A stretch of 42,799 nucleotides of DNA from positions 1-42,799 of IMG/VR virus record IMGVR_UViG_3300005288_000094, one strand, 5' to 3'. Both the position numbers and the translations under genes were made by a program. This stretch comes from a virus. Shown here piece after piece: positions 14,019 to 23,292 of the stretch (position 1 is the first letter of the stretch; each line of letters begins with the position of its first letter). Below the pieces are notes generated by a model, which saw only the letters and a program-made list of their open reading frames with translations, ran no database searches and was not told the origin of the DNA.

Positions 14019-14225
14019 ATGGCACAAATCCCCGTCATTAACAACCATACGGGCGACGAAGGCACGGTCGATGAGACCTGGCTGGAACGTTGGCCCGACG
14101 ACTTCACCGCACTCAGCGATGACCACACTCCGCTTGTGGAGCAGGCCGCCGCCATCGAAGACCCCGGCCCGGATTTCCCGGAGACGGAAGAGCCGGCAGA
14201 CGGCACAAACCAAGGAGAGATTTAA
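14019..14225 (+). CDS. Small acidic hypothetical protein (68 aa)
   Basis: TAGGAG precedes ATG 14019 by seven bases. The product is strongly acidic with a WLERWPDDF segment; the C-terminus is rich in Pro/Glu/Asp. Small acidic proteins here, directly before the tail tube gene, are common in actinophages but have no known role. Confidence 0.6.
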   Translation: MAQIPVINNHTGDEGTVDETWLERWPDDFTALSDDHTPLVEQAAAIEDPGPDFPETEEPADGTNQGEI

Positions 14226-14717
14226 TTGACTCTGGAAATCACACCGCTCTCCGTAGCGTCTGACGGCAACCTTCTGGTTGCCTACGTCCCTACGGGCAAC
14301 GCACTGTCAGTCGCCAACCTGGTAGCTGTCACCACGAAGGCAATCACATATTCGATGACCCCGGGCGGATTCAACCGCTCCACGGCACAGGACACCGTGT
14401 CAGATGAGCGCCTGACGAACACCCAGCTTTTCGAGCAGGCCGGGCGCGTCAAGGAAATGCTTGAAGTCGAGTACGTCTACGGCGATGCCGGCGACGTCGC
14501 TTCCGCGGCCCTGGTCAAAGACGCCGTGGGCTGGATCGTGGTCCGCTATGCGGTCCCGAACGCCACCGCGTGGACCATTGGCCAGAAGGTTGATGTCATT
14601 CCGATTCGGTGTGGTATTCAGGCGAAGAACGCCCCGACCGCCAACGGCCTGTTCACGAAGAAACAGAAGCTTTTCGTGACCGGCCCGGTGCAGACTGACG
14701 CGGTTCTGATCGCTTAG
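14226..14717 (+). CDS. Major tail (tube) protein (163 aa)
   Basis: Translation probably starts at TTG 14226, directly after the previous TAA, with AAGGAG upstream. The protein is beta-rich (YVPTGNALSVANLVAVTTKAITYSMTPGG, VDVIPIRCGIQAKNAP, KLFVTGPVQTDAVLIA) and lies before the tail assembly chaperone genes, as expected for the tube subunit. Length is short but in the range seen in actinophages. Confidence 0.8.
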   Translation: MTLEITPLSVASDGNLLVAYVPTGNALSVANLVAVTTKAITYSMTPGGFNRSTAQDTVSDERLTNTQLFEQAGRVKEMLEVEYVYGDAGDVASAALVKDAVGWIVVRYAVPNATAWTIGQKVDVIPIRCGIQAKNAPTANGLFTKKQKLFVTGPVQTDAVLIA

Positions 14718-14816
14718 AAACTCCTGCGCGCCCGTGCGTTGTGGGACCGCGGGCGCGCAGGCCTCCACCTGTTGCACCTGTCCCACTCTGTAGTCCCACT
14801 ACTTCAGGAGCACCCC

Positions 14817-15131
14817 GTGACACTGATGCCCAGCATTGGCAGCATCGTCCACTACCACTCCCATGGAACGCCCGGCGGTGAGTACCTCCCCAAACCCCGC
14901 GCAGCCATCGTCACATGCGTATCCGAGTTGGAACCAAATGACATCCCCGACCTGCTGCACGTTGGGCTGGCCGTCCTGAATCCAATGGGAATGTTCTTCA
15001 ACCAGCGCGTCCCATTCTCTGAGGATCCAAAGCCCGGCCACTGGTCCTGGCCCCCTGTCGCGACTCCCAAGTGGAGTGCTAACGATCTAGCCCTCGCCCA
15101 GTTCATCGACAGTCAGAACAAACGCAAGTAG
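14817..15131 (+). CDS. Conserved phage protein of VHYHSHGTP...WSWPP type (104 aa)
   Basis: CAGGAG precedes GTG 14817 by six bases. The product has the pattern VHYHSHGTPGGE...AAIVT, LHVGLAVLNPMGMFFNQ, HWSWPP, which recurs in many actinobacteriophages between tail genes. The function is unknown. A GC-rich 99-bp gap with a GCGCGC...GGGCGCGCAGG repeat separates it from the tail tube gene. Confidence 0.7.
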   Translation: MTLMPSIGSIVHYHSHGTPGGEYLPKPRAAIVTCVSELEPNDIPDLLHVGLAVLNPMGMFFNQRVPFSEDPKPGHWSWPPVATPKWSANDLALAQFIDSQNKRK

Positions 15132-15166
15132 CTATCTCAGTCCCACCACCCCTTAGGAGATTTGTT

Positions 15167-15739
15167 ATGTCGAAGCTGCGTAAGAGCCTGGATAAGGCCA
15201 CGTTCCGTTTTGAAGACGTCGATGTCTGTCTCGATGGTGAGGCGAGCGTCGAACGTGACCGGCTGTACAAGGAGCTTGGCGAGGCTGCGAATGCTCCCCG
15301 CGCAACGATGGGCCCGCCGCCCATCGCTGAAGTTCAGGCGCGCATTGACGCGCTGGAAGAAACGATGCGCGATTCGCTGGTGACGCTGCGGTTCTGGGCA
15401 CTGTCCTTTGATCGATGGAATGCCATCATCGCGCTGCGTCCCCCGCGTGAAGGTGTGGCTGTGGATGCGCGCAAGGGCTACGACATTGTCGGTGTCACGA
15501 AGGCAGCGGCCGAAGCATCCGGCCGGGTAGTTGACGGCGACACTACCGAGAGTGTGCCCGCTGATGAGTGGGCGGATCTGTGGGAGAACCTGTCTGGCGG
15601 CGACTTTGACCGCGTGTGGGGCGCCGTCACCCGCCTGAATGAAACCGATGGCTGGGCTGGGGTTGCGTTCCTAAAAAAAGACTCCACGAAGACGCCCGAC
15701 TCTACCGGGACGTCCGACTCGCCCGCGACCTCGGAATAG
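15167..15739 (+). CDS. Tail assembly chaperone, upstream frame (190 aa)
   Basis: TAGGAG precedes ATG 15167. This is the lambda gpG-type chaperone, which keeps the tape measure soluble during tail assembly. It is acidic and ends in a low-complexity tail (DSTKTPDSTGTSDSPATSE). Near its end, at 15673-15679, the ribosome meets A AAA AAA, where a fraction should slip into the -1 frame and make the longer G-T fusion of about 314 residues. Confidence 0.88.
   Translation: MSKLRKSLDKATFRFEDVDVCLDGEASVERDRLYKELGEAANAPRATMGPPPIAEVQARIDALEETMRDSLVTLRFWALSFDRWNAIIALRPPREGVAVDARKGYDIVGVTKAAAEASGRVVDGDTTESVPADEWADLWENLSGGDFDRVWGAVTRLNETDGWAGVAFLKKDSTKTPDSTGTSDSPATSE
15673..15679 (+). promoter_or_regulatory. 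Programmed -1 frameshift site (A AAA AAA)
   Basis: The codons read CTA AAA AAA GAC, so the last A of CTA with the two Lys codons makes a perfect slippery heptamer in the correct phase. After a one-base backward slip the new frame begins at 15679 and stays open to 16110. I see no strong downstream pseudoknot by eye. Confidence 0.88.
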
Positions 15740-16110
15740 CACCTAAGCGGCTCTGGGGCTGGGAGCCGACAACGCGCCACGAGTATGACGACGACGGAGC
15801 GTTGATTGCCTCCACCCCGGATCCGGAGTTTGACCGCTCGCAGTATGAACTATTGGCGGCGCTCATGGACTACGAGGCGGATCTCGGGCCGCATGGGCAG
15901 CTCATCAGTGAAGCCATGTCCACCGACGCAGACCCCGGCAACCAGAAGCGCAAGTATCGGTTCGCGGCTGGTCCCGAATCAGCACCCGGCCTGCCCCTTA
16001 TCGACTTCGCCGCGCAGGCCAGAGACAAGGCGTCTGAGGCGTACTACAAGCAGTATCCGGACGTTGACCGATCCGGGCATGTGTGGGTTGTCAGGAAAGT
16101 TCCCTCTTAG
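15679..16110 (+). CDS. Tail assembly chaperone, -1 frame extension (T part, 143 aa)
   Basis: This reading frame has no good independent start near its beginning; it is entered by the -1 slip at 15679. It begins RLHEDARLYRDVRLAR and continues DLGIAPKRLWGWEPTTRH, EYDDDGALIASTPDPEFDRS. These are the hallmarks of the T part of actinophage chaperones (arginine-rich helix, then L.GW.P...Y..DG). The fusion protein binds the tape measure, while the short form is made in excess. Confidence 0.88.
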   Translation, partial: RLHEDARLYRDVRLARDLGIAPKRLWGWEPTTRHEYDDDGALIASTPDPEFDRSQYELLAALMDYEADLGPHGQLISEAMSTDADPGNQKRKYRFAAGPESAPGLPLIDFAAQARDKASEAYYKQYPDVDRSGHVWVVRKVPS

Positions 16111-16303
16111 AGAATGTCCGGATGGCGTGTCCGACGCTGATAAGGATGACGCCGCCAATGAAAGCTGCTGGCGTCATGAGTGATGCAGTGCCGGCGCCAA
16201 GCAGCGACACGATCACAAGCGCCCATCCGATGATCACCATGCGAGTTCCCGGCACGTGCATGAAGAAGGTTTTTTTGGGCGCGTCCAGCTTTATCTGAGT
16301 CAT
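16091..16303 (-). CDS. Minus-strand small membrane protein between chaperone and tape measure (70 aa)
   Basis: The product has two hydrophobic segments, about residues 22-38 (MVIIGWALVIVSLLGAG) and 43-58 (LMTPAAFIGGVILISV), with charged ends (KLDAPKKTFF, RTFSKRELS). It fills an otherwise empty 240-bp gap on the strand opposite to all neighbours and overlaps the chaperone end by 20 bp. It may be a lysogenic-conversion or moron-type gene. The ribosome binding site is weak. Function is unknown. Confidence 0.6.
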   Translation of the reverse strand: MTQIKLDAPKKTFFMHVPGTRMVIIGWALVIVSLLGAGTASLMTPAAFIGGVILISVGHAIRTFSKRELS

Positions 16304-16349
16304 GCCCGCGATTGTACGGCATCCACATCAATTTCATAGGAGCGCGACC

Positions 16350-19310
16350 TTGACCACTAACGATCACACAATTGACGTCAAGGTCCGCGCTGACGTTACG
16401 GCCCTCTCTAAGGGCTTGGGTGATGCGCAGAAGGATCTCGAAAAGCTGCGGGAGGAATTCTCCAAATACAAGAAGAAGACCGAAGAGTCGTCCAACGCAA
16501 CGCAGTCCTTTGTGGAGAAGAATCGCGGACACATGGAGTCCGTGGGCAAGGATGCCATGATCATGGGTGGCGCCATCCTCGCGGGGATGGGCCTAGCCAT
16601 CCATGCCTACTCGGAGTTCTCGGGCCGGATGGCTCAGGTGCAGTCACTTTCCCACGCTTCCGCCGCTGAGATGGACGTGCTGACGACCTCGGCACTGTCG
16701 ATGGGTACCGCGTTCGGGCTCTCGGCTAATGACGTGGCTGACGCTGAGATTGAGCTGGTCAAGGCTGGCGTCTCGGTCAAGGAGATGATGGGTGGCGCGC
16801 TGCCTGGCGCGCTTGCCCTCGCTGCGGCTGGTCAGATCGACGTGGGCAAGGCTACTGAGATCGCCACGATTGCGCTGACTCAGTTCAACCTGAAGGGCAA
16901 GGATGTTCCGCACGTCGCTGACCTTCTGGCGGCTGGTGCTGACAAGGCGCTGGGTGGAGTCTCTGAGCTTGGCGACGGGCTGAAGCAGGGTGGCCTGATT
17001 GCGTCCCAGTTCGGGCTGACGATTGACGATACCGTGGGCACGCTCTCAGCATTCGCTAACGCGGGGCTGCTGGGTTCCGATGCTGGCACGTCCATGAAGA
17101 CCATGTTCCTTGCCCTCGCGTCCCCGTCGAAGCAGGCGCAGAAGGCGCTGGATGAGTACAACATCACGGCGTACGACGCAAAGGGGCAGTTCAAGGGCGT
17201 TGCTGACCTCGCCGGGCAGTTGCATGACAAACTCGGCCCCCTTTCCGACGCACAGCGTAACGCGGCACTGTCTACGATCTTCGGCACGGATGCCATGCGT
17301 TCCGCGTCGGTTCTCATGAAAGAGGGCTCTACCGGGATTCAGAAGTGGATCAAGGACGTCAACGATCAGGGGTTCGCCGCATATCAGGCTGGCAAGAAGA
17401 TGGATTCCCTGAATGGCGACTTCAAGAAACTTCAAGCCTCATTTGAGACTGGTCTGATCAAGATGGGATCCGCATCCGATGGATTCCTGCGTCCCGTAGT
17501 GCAGGGGCTGACGGACACCATTAGGGCTTTCAGCAACATGGACCCGGCCGCGCAGGGATTCGTGCTTTCTGTTGCCGGAATTACGGGCGGCGCGCTGCTG
17601 CTCGGCGGCGCATTCCTTACCGCAGTACCGAAAATCTACGAAACCATCACCGCATTCCAAGCGCTCAAGGCAGCTGAGCCGGGAATTTCCAGCGCGCTCG
17701 GCGGAATCGGCAAGGCGGCGACCGGGGCTGCTGCTGGCGTGGCTGCTGCTGGAATCGCGGGCAGTATCCTGCAAGCAAACAGCGCGCAAGCCAAGTCCAT
17801 GAATCAGTCCCAAGAGTCACTATTGGAACTCAGCAAGTCTGGCGCCGACGTAAACAAGGTGTTCAGTAGCGGCTTTTTCGATAACACCAAGCAGCGATTC
17901 GGGATGCAGGGCGATTCCATCAATGGGATTGGCGACGCCATCAAGCGCGTCAGTAACTTGAACTTTGGCGACGTCATGAACGACGCGCTGGCATGGCTCC
18001 CCGGCGCTGATTATCAGGTCAAGGAAATCCGTAAGTCACTCAGCAATGTTGACTCCGCAATGGTGACAATGGCCACCGGGGGAAATTTCACCATCGCTGC
18101 CAACGGATTCAAGCAGATATCTGACGAAGCCAAAAAGCAGGGCATTTCTGTAGAGACAACAGCCAAATCGTTCCCTGGATATATGGACAGCCTGCGGAAG
18201 ATGAATGTCGATCTAAAGGCCGGGCTGAACGATCAGGAGCTATTGAATCTTGCGGTTGGTGACGTCCCTCAGAAAATGCTCGACGCGCAGAACTCCACCG
18301 AGGGTCAATCGAAGGCTGCGGAGATCGCCGCCAAGCAGACCGAGGAACAGCAGAAAGCCCTGGACGCGCTCGGCATATCGGCTGACGGCACGATCCTGCA
18401 CCTTGACAAGCTGGTGGCGTCGATGATCGCATCCGGCCTTATCACCCTGTCAGCACGCGACGCGGCCCGGAACTTTGAGAAGTCCATGGACGACCTCGAT
18501 GCAACGCTGAAAAAGAACGGCACCACTCTGGATATCACCACGGAGAAGGGCCGCGAGAATCAGGCCGCATTCGATGGTGTTGCAGGGGCTGGGCTCAAGT
18601 CTGCTGAGGCGATGGCAAAGGCTGGGGCGACTCAGCCGGAAGTGCAGAAGCAGCTACAGGGCACCTATGACGCGCTGATCCGGGCTGCTGAAAAGTTCGG
18701 GATTACCGGCGCCGACGCGGATACGATGGCGCGCCAGGTGATGGGCATCCCCAAGGACGTCCCGATTGAAACGGCGATCAAGAACTACGCCGACACGATG
18801 GCGAAGGCTCAGGAAATCAAGCGGGCCGTGGATGCGATCAATGACCGCAATATCGCCATCAACATCCGCCACACAGAAACCTACGAGAAGCGTGTAGCTG
18901 ACTCGGGCGGCAATGAGCCCGATGGCGGCGGGCTGTACGGCTCCGACCGTGGGCACGCTTCCGGTGGTGCGATCTACGGCAGCGGACCCAAGGGTGTCGA
19001 TTCGGTGCGCACCAGACTGGCGCCCGGTGAGCACGTGCTCACCGATGCCGACGTGGACGCAATGGGCGGGCAGTCGGCTGTCTACGCCTTCCGTAACCAG
19101 CTGCATGACGGCGGCGTCCGGCCCAGCTATGGGGCGCCGGCACCATCAGCGCCCGCGGCAATTGGTGGGTTCGGCCAGCCCGGGCAGGCGATGGGCGACA
19201 TCTATGTGCAGAACCCATTCACGGGCGAGTACCTACTCGCACAGGTCGATGGCCGCGTGGGCGCTGGGCTCAATCAGGTTTCCCGTCAAGTAGGAGGTAT
19301 GCGCCGATGA
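16350..19310 (+). CDS. Tape measure protein (986 aa)
   Basis: Translation probably starts at TTG 16350, with AGGAG seven bases upstream; an ATG at 16302 lacks a binding site. The N-terminus has coiled-coil character (DVTALSKGLGDAQKDLEKLREEFSKYKKKTEES). Then follows a TP901-type core with hydrophobic segments (AMIMGGAILAGMGLAIHAY; GFVLSVAGITGGALLLGGAFL near 403; GAAAGVAAAGIAGSIL). The C-terminus carries the HASGGAIYGSGPKGVDSV and LAPGEHVLTDADVDAMGG motifs typical of actinophage tape measures. It sets tail length and may form the channel for DNA entry. Confidence 0.93.
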   Translation: MTTNDHTIDVKVRADVTALSKGLGDAQKDLEKLREEFSKYKKKTEESSNATQSFVEKNRGHMESVGKDAMIMGGAILAGMGLAIHAYSEFSGRMAQVQSLSHASAAEMDVLTTSALSMGTAFGLSANDVADAEIELVKAGVSVKEMMGGALPGALALAAAGQIDVGKATEIATIALTQFNLKGKDVPHVADLLAAGADKALGGVSELGDGLKQGGLIASQFGLTIDDTVGTLSAFANAGLLGSDAGTSMKTMFLALASPSKQAQKALDEYNITAYDAKGQFKGVADLAGQLHDKLGPLSDAQRNAALSTIFGTDAMRSASVLMKEGSTGIQKWIKDVNDQGFAAYQAGKKMDSLNGDFKKLQASFETGLIKMGSASDGFLRPVVQGLTDTIRAFSNMDPAAQGFVLSVAGITGGALLLGGAFLTAVPKIYETITAFQALKAAEPGISSALGGIGKAATGAAAGVAAAGIAGSILQANSAQAKSMNQSQESLLELSKSGADVNKVFSSGFFDNTKQRFGMQGDSINGIGDAIKRVSNLNFGDVMNDALAWLPGADYQVKEIRKSLSNVDSAMVTMATGGNFTIAANGFKQISDEAKKQGISVETTAKSFPGYMDSLRKMNVDLKAGLNDQELLNLAVGDVPQKMLDAQNSTEGQSKAAEIAAKQTEEQQKALDALGISADGTILHLDKLVASMIASGLITLSARDAARNFEKSMDDLDATLKKNGTTLDITTEKGRENQAAFDGVAGAGLKSAEAMAKAGATQPEVQKQLQGTYDALIRAAEKFGITGADADTMARQVMGIPKDVPIETAIKNYADTMAKAQEIKRAVDAINDRNIAINIRHTETYEKRVADSGGNEPDGGGLYGSDRGHASGGAIYGSGPKGVDSVRTRLAPGEHVLTDADVDAMGGQSAVYAFRNQLHDGGVRPSYGAPAPSAPAAIGGFGQPGQAMGDIYVQNPFTGEYLLAQVDGRVGAGLNQVSRQVGGMRR

Positions 19311-20158
19311 GTATTGTCTACTCGACATCCGGGCCCTACCTGCTTGAACTGGAAACCATCGATGGTACACCGCCGTCAGTCAGGGTCACAGTCTCCGGCG
19401 TAACCACCACAACGACGTTCACCCTGACCCGGCTGTGTGAAGGCCGGACGGAAACAGTTCCGGGATGGCGGGCTAAGCAGTTTATCGACACGTACGTGGA
19501 CATGGACTGGGCCGCACCACTCAACCGGCCCACGACGTACACGCTGCTGGTCAACGGGGTGGTGGTCGCGGCGGCAACCATCACCCTCCCCGGCGATACG
19601 GCGTGGCTACAGGATCCGTTGCAGCCGGACAAGTGCCTGCCAGTAAAAACGGGTGGCATAAACCCTGGATTCCTCACCATGGACGGCCCGTCACTAAAGT
19701 CCGTGACCTACAAGAACAAGTCCAACCTGATCGACGTCATTGGTTCGACGTACCCTGTCGCGTTCGGCGGCCAAGTAAATGGGGCTTCCGGGGTCAATGC
19801 CTCCATGAAATCAGACGACGCCACGACAGCGGCGGCGTTCCGGGTAATCACCCAAGAGGCGACAATCCTCCTACTGCGAACCACGGCGGACATGGTGCCA
19901 CTTCCCGCGCTCGCGTACATGCAAGCGCAGGTAGCCGAGCAGCCCGTCACGGTCCATTGGGGCGGGGCTCTCACGGCATGGTCCGTCACTGGCGATCTGA
20001 TTGCCGCCGTCCTCCAAGCCGCGGTGACCGGCTCCGTGACCTACGACCAGGTGCAGCAGCTCCTTGCCGGCTACACGTACGACCAGGTGCAGGCGAAAGC
20101 TGCGGCGACGACGTATCTGGACTGGCAGAAAAACCCGCTCATCTTCAGCACACTCTAG
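19307..20158 (+). CDS. Minor (distal) tail protein (283 aa)
   Basis: The gene overlaps the tape measure by 4 bp. Its position immediately after the tape measure is that of the distal tail protein, which forms the ring at the tail tip. The sequence is beta-rich with many Thr and Val residues (VRVTVSGVTTTTTFTLTRL, TTYTLLVNGVVVAAATITLPG). The C-terminal repeat YDQVQQLLAGYTYDQVQAKAA is a short tandem motif. Confidence 0.8.
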   Translation: MSIVYSTSGPYLLELETIDGTPPSVRVTVSGVTTTTTFTLTRLCEGRTETVPGWRAKQFIDTYVDMDWAAPLNRPTTYTLLVNGVVVAAATITLPGDTAWLQDPLQPDKCLPVKTGGINPGFLTMDGPSLKSVTYKNKSNLIDVIGSTYPVAFGGQVNGASGVNASMKSDDATTAAAFRVITQEATILLLRTTADMVPLPALAYMQAQVAEQPVTVHWGGALTAWSVTGDLIAAVLQAAVTGSVTYDQVQQLLAGYTYDQVQAKAAATTYLDWQKNPLIFSTL

Positions 20159-20167
20159 GAGTCCTTT

Positions 20168-21328
20168 GTGAGAACCCTATCGGCGGGGATGCTTGACGCC
20201 CTCGCAGGCTCCGTCCCGGATGCCCGTCTGACCGTCGCCGCATGGTACGACGGGATCCTAAAAGAACCGTCCCTGCCCATCACCAACTGGTCCATCGGCT
20301 GGGATGGATCGGACTCCACCCTTGTGCAGGGAAAGGCGTCGGTCACAGTGGCCGACCCGACCGGACGGCTCGCGCCGTGGGGGTTTGACGAACCACTGTC
20401 TGCGGCCGGGTCGAGGCTGTTGCTGACGTTCCGCTGCGGGGTGGAGTCCGTGGACCTCGCATGGCTGACGGTCTCGGATAATCAGCCGACCGAACAGTGG
20501 CGGATCGTCGGGCCCAAACTGACATGGGTGTCCGGTGGCGCATCCATCCCTGTACAGGCTGATGACCTGACCCTGCTCATTCAAGATGCGCAGTTCCTCG
20601 CCCCCGAAGCCCCGCCGTCCGGGGCGACAGTTGTGTCGGAGATTCGCCGCCTACTGGTGGGGATCTGCCCCGTCATCATCAACACCGCCGTGGTGGACGC
20701 GGCAGTGCCGGCTTCCATTGTGTACAAGGATGACCGGCTGGCCGCCGTGCAGGACCTCGCCCGGGTCGTGAATGCACGCTACCGGATGACCGGGAACGGT
20801 TCCCTTGAAGTGTTCCCGCTGACGAAGACCGCGCCCGTGTGGACGATCCAGGGAGGCGACGGCGGGGCTCTCGTGTCCCTGAACCGGCAACAGACCCGCC
20901 GCGACCTCATCAACGGTGTCGTCTCCACCTCCACCGACCCGTCACTGGAAATCCGCGCCCTATCCACCGTCACGGCCGGGCCGCTCCGCTGGGATGGTCC
21001 ATTCGGGCGGAAGATCACCCGGCACAACGCCATAGCAAACACCCAGACCGGGGTGCAGGCCGACGCGGACACGTACTTGGCGAACACGGCAACCCTAAAA
21101 ACGGTGTCCCTGACTGTGATGTGCAAACCGCACCCGGGGGTCCAGACCGGCGACTGGGTCCGGGTCGCCCAGCCAACCATCAAGGGCGCAGCGTACCCGC
21201 TCGACGGGATCGTCACAGCCGTCCAGCTGAAGGGCTCCACATCGGGTGTTGACCCGATGCAACTGACCGTCCAGTGCGCCATCGAAGACGTCCAGGCTGT
21301 GGGCCTGTTCGTGAGGGGGGCGGCGTGA
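20168..21328 (+). CDS. Tail tip/hub protein, DUF5047-like (386 aa)
   Basis: TAGGAG precedes GTG 20168 by seven bases. The N-terminus (MRTLSAGMLDALAGSVPDARLTVAAWYDG) and ITNWSIGWDGSDSTLVQGKASVTVADPTGRLAPWG match a family common in actinophages. Two beta-domains are followed by a helix-rich centre and a strand-rich end (PHPGVQTGDWVRV). The place as second gene after the tape measure suggests a tail-tip hub that joins the tube to the receptor-binding parts. Confidence 0.75.
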   Translation: MRTLSAGMLDALAGSVPDARLTVAAWYDGILKEPSLPITNWSIGWDGSDSTLVQGKASVTVADPTGRLAPWGFDEPLSAAGSRLLLTFRCGVESVDLAWLTVSDNQPTEQWRIVGPKLTWVSGGASIPVQADDLTLLIQDAQFLAPEAPPSGATVVSEIRRLLVGICPVIINTAVVDAAVPASIVYKDDRLAAVQDLARVVNARYRMTGNGSLEVFPLTKTAPVWTIQGGDGGALVSLNRQQTRRDLINGVVSTSTDPSLEIRALSTVTAGPLRWDGPFGRKITRHNAIANTQTGVQADADTYLANTATLKTVSLTVMCKPHPGVQTGDWVRVAQPTIKGAAYPLDGIVTAVQLKGSTSGVDPMQLTVQCAIEDVQAVGLFVRGAA

Positions 21329-22278
21329 GTCTCGCGGACGAGGTGGCGGCCCCGCGGGACCGGGTAGTGATTGTGCCCGGGTTCGCGGACACTTACCCGA
21401 ACGTCCTGACCGGTGGGGTATCGAAGCGTGCAGCGTGGCCATCCGGGGTGTATGCGGCCCCGGGAGAGCCGGTGTTGATCGCGGAGCTCGTGAGGGCTGA
21501 CGCGCCGGCACAGTACGTTGTGCTCGGCAGGGTCGGTGCTGACGGCCCGCGGGAGGGCACGGTTACGACCGTGCCGGGCGGTTCGGATACCATCACCGTC
21601 ACGGCCAACTCTGTCGCCTACACGGCGACGTTCCTCGCTTCATACACCCCGCTCGTGGGGGACAGGGTCCGGCTGTTCTGGCAGGGCCGGGATGTGACCG
21701 TCGTGGGGAAGGTTGGAGTCACCCCGGGCGCAGGGACCATTGACGCGGGCATCGGCGCGCCACCGCCACCTAAATCTTCGGGAACGTTCAACGCTCCTGC
21801 CACCGATTCGGCCACATACTGGTCTGGCGGCGGCTGGGATTCGATCCGACCCTATGGGGGGATCGTCGGCCAAGGAACCATTTACGGGACATCGAATGTG
21901 ATTACCGGGGCATGGTTCTACGGCAACACGATGGCCGAACTTGCGGGGGCGAGGATCGACAGGGTCCGCTTCCGGGTCCCTCAACGCCGCAGTGTCGGGG
22001 ACTTGAATAGTGCGCTCACCCTGCACCTGTACGCGCACACATCCCCCGGCAGGCCGGGCGGTGACGTGTCCCGGGTGGTCGGACCAACCGACATTAGTAT
22101 CCCGGCGGGCTGGAACCCTGATCCCGGCGACGGGTTCATTGACCTGCCAACCTCCTACGCCTCCACCCTCATTGCCGGTGGGGGCATTTCCATTTCCGGG
22201 GACCCGTACCTGAGCTTCCTCGGCAAACCATCAGACCCCGCCTCCGGGCAACTTAGATTGGACTGGTACCGCTCATGA
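21325..22278 (+). CDS. Minor tail protein (317 aa)
   Basis: Translation starts at GTG 21325, overlapping the previous stop. The first half contains an OB-like beta segment (GTVTTVPGGSDTITVTANSVAYTATF..YTPLVGDRVRLFWQGRDVTVVGKV), a pattern common in tail-tip proteins. The second half (STFNAPATDSATYW, GARIDRVRFRVPQRR) resembles a jelly-roll-like beta domain. The function within the tail tip is inferred from position. Confidence 0.75.
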   Translation: MSLADEVAAPRDRVVIVPGFADTYPNVLTGGVSKRAAWPSGVYAAPGEPVLIAELVRADAPAQYVVLGRVGADGPREGTVTTVPGGSDTITVTANSVAYTATFLASYTPLVGDRVRLFWQGRDVTVVGKVGVTPGAGTIDAGIGAPPPPKSSGTFNAPATDSATYWSGGGWDSIRPYGGIVGQGTIYGTSNVITGAWFYGNTMAELAGARIDRVRFRVPQRRSVGDLNSALTLHLYAHTSPGRPGGDVSRVVGPTDISIPAGWNPDPGDGFIDLPTSYASTLIAGGGISISGDPYLSFLGKPSDPASGQLRLDWYRS

Positions 22279-22931
22279 CTGGTGTCACACGGTGGAACAA
22301 AACCAAAACCCCTGCCGGGGCGGACGGGTGGAACCTCACCCCCGACATCGGCACGGCCCTCGACTCGGTCAACGGGATCGTGCCCGTAGCAAACGCCGCC
22401 GAACGCGACGGGCTCACACCACCCCTGGGGAAGTATGTGGGCATGGCCGTCACCCGGGCCGACCTGGGCGGCGTCATCGAAGTGTGGAACGGGACCATAT
22501 GGCTGTCGCCGGTGAAACGGTTGCACGCCGAGTACACCGGCCCCGGAATCACTACCACCGCCGCGAGTGGCACAAACTTTTCCGGCGGCACCGGCGGCAC
22601 AGCCTTCACCGTTGACGCGGCCAAAACCTTCAACAACGACTTTGTTCAACCCGATGTCGGCGGCCGGGTGAAGATCCTCATGGACGGTGAGTATGCGTTG
22701 TCCGGCCTCATCCTGCCGACCACAGTCCCGGCGTCGTACTCGATCAACATCACCGACGTCACCAACGCGACACGGCTGGCATCCATCGGCGGGGTTGGTT
22801 ACGGCGACAAGGAGCAGTCCGCTTCCGTCCCCAACGCTTACATCCTCGCCAACACTGTGATCGAGTTCAACATCACCACGTCCAACGCGATCACGATGGG
22901 GTCCCGTATCCGGATCTCGAAGAGGTCCTGA
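22275..22931 (+). CDS. Minor tail protein (218 aa)
   Basis: The gene overlaps its neighbour by 4 bp. Residues 1-100 (VTRWNKTKTPAGADGWNLTPDIGTALDS...VANAAERDGLTPPLGKYVGMAVTRADLGGVIEVWNGTIWL) match a pattern seen in tail needle or fibre-attachment proteins of actinophages. The C-terminal part is a beta-sandwich-like domain. Its exact role is unknown. Confidence 0.7.
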   Translation: MTGVTRWNKTKTPAGADGWNLTPDIGTALDSVNGIVPVANAAERDGLTPPLGKYVGMAVTRADLGGVIEVWNGTIWLSPVKRLHAEYTGPGITTTAASGTNFSGGTGGTAFTVDAAKTFNNDFVQPDVGGRVKILMDGEYALSGLILPTTVPASYSINITDVTNATRLASIGGVGYGDKEQSASVPNAYILANTVIEFNITTSNAITMGSRIRISKRS

Positions 22932-23284
22932 TGAGCGAGGACGTGACGCCCCGCGTGGCCGAGTCCGTGCCCGTCATGCTCGTCCGCATGGAGGGCAAGC
23001 TTGACCGCGTAAACGACAGGGTAGATGACCTCATCCCCCGAGTAAACAAGATCGAGGCCAGGCTCACCGCCCAGGAGATCCTGACTCTCAGCCTATCCAA
23101 GGATGCCGACGCGGAAGAGGCGAAGAAGATCGCACTTGCCCTTGCGCTCAAAGAGGCTGACGAAACCCGCCGCAACCAGTCGGAACGGTCATGGACACCC
23201 ATCCAAAGGTTCATGGCCGTCCTTGCCAGCATCATCGGCGCCGTAACCCTGGCCATCTACCTCTACTCAACCGTCAAGGGATAG
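22931..23284 (+). CDS. Coiled-coil protein with C-terminal TM segment (117 aa)
   Basis: A long helix of charged heptads (VMLVRMEGKLDRVNDRVDDLIPRVNKIEARL) is followed by a single membrane segment near residues 94-112 (FMAVLASIIGAVTLAIYLY). This layout is common next to endolysin genes in actinophages. It may be a holin accessory or spanin-like lysis protein. It overlaps the previous stop by one base and lies 8 bp before the lysin gene. Confidence 0.7.
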   Translation: MSEDVTPRVAESVPVMLVRMEGKLDRVNDRVDDLIPRVNKIEARLTAQEILTLSLSKDADAEEAKKIALALALKEADETRRNQSERSWTPIQRFMAVLASIIGAVTLAIYLYSTVKG

Positions 23285-23292
23285 GAGGCGTC

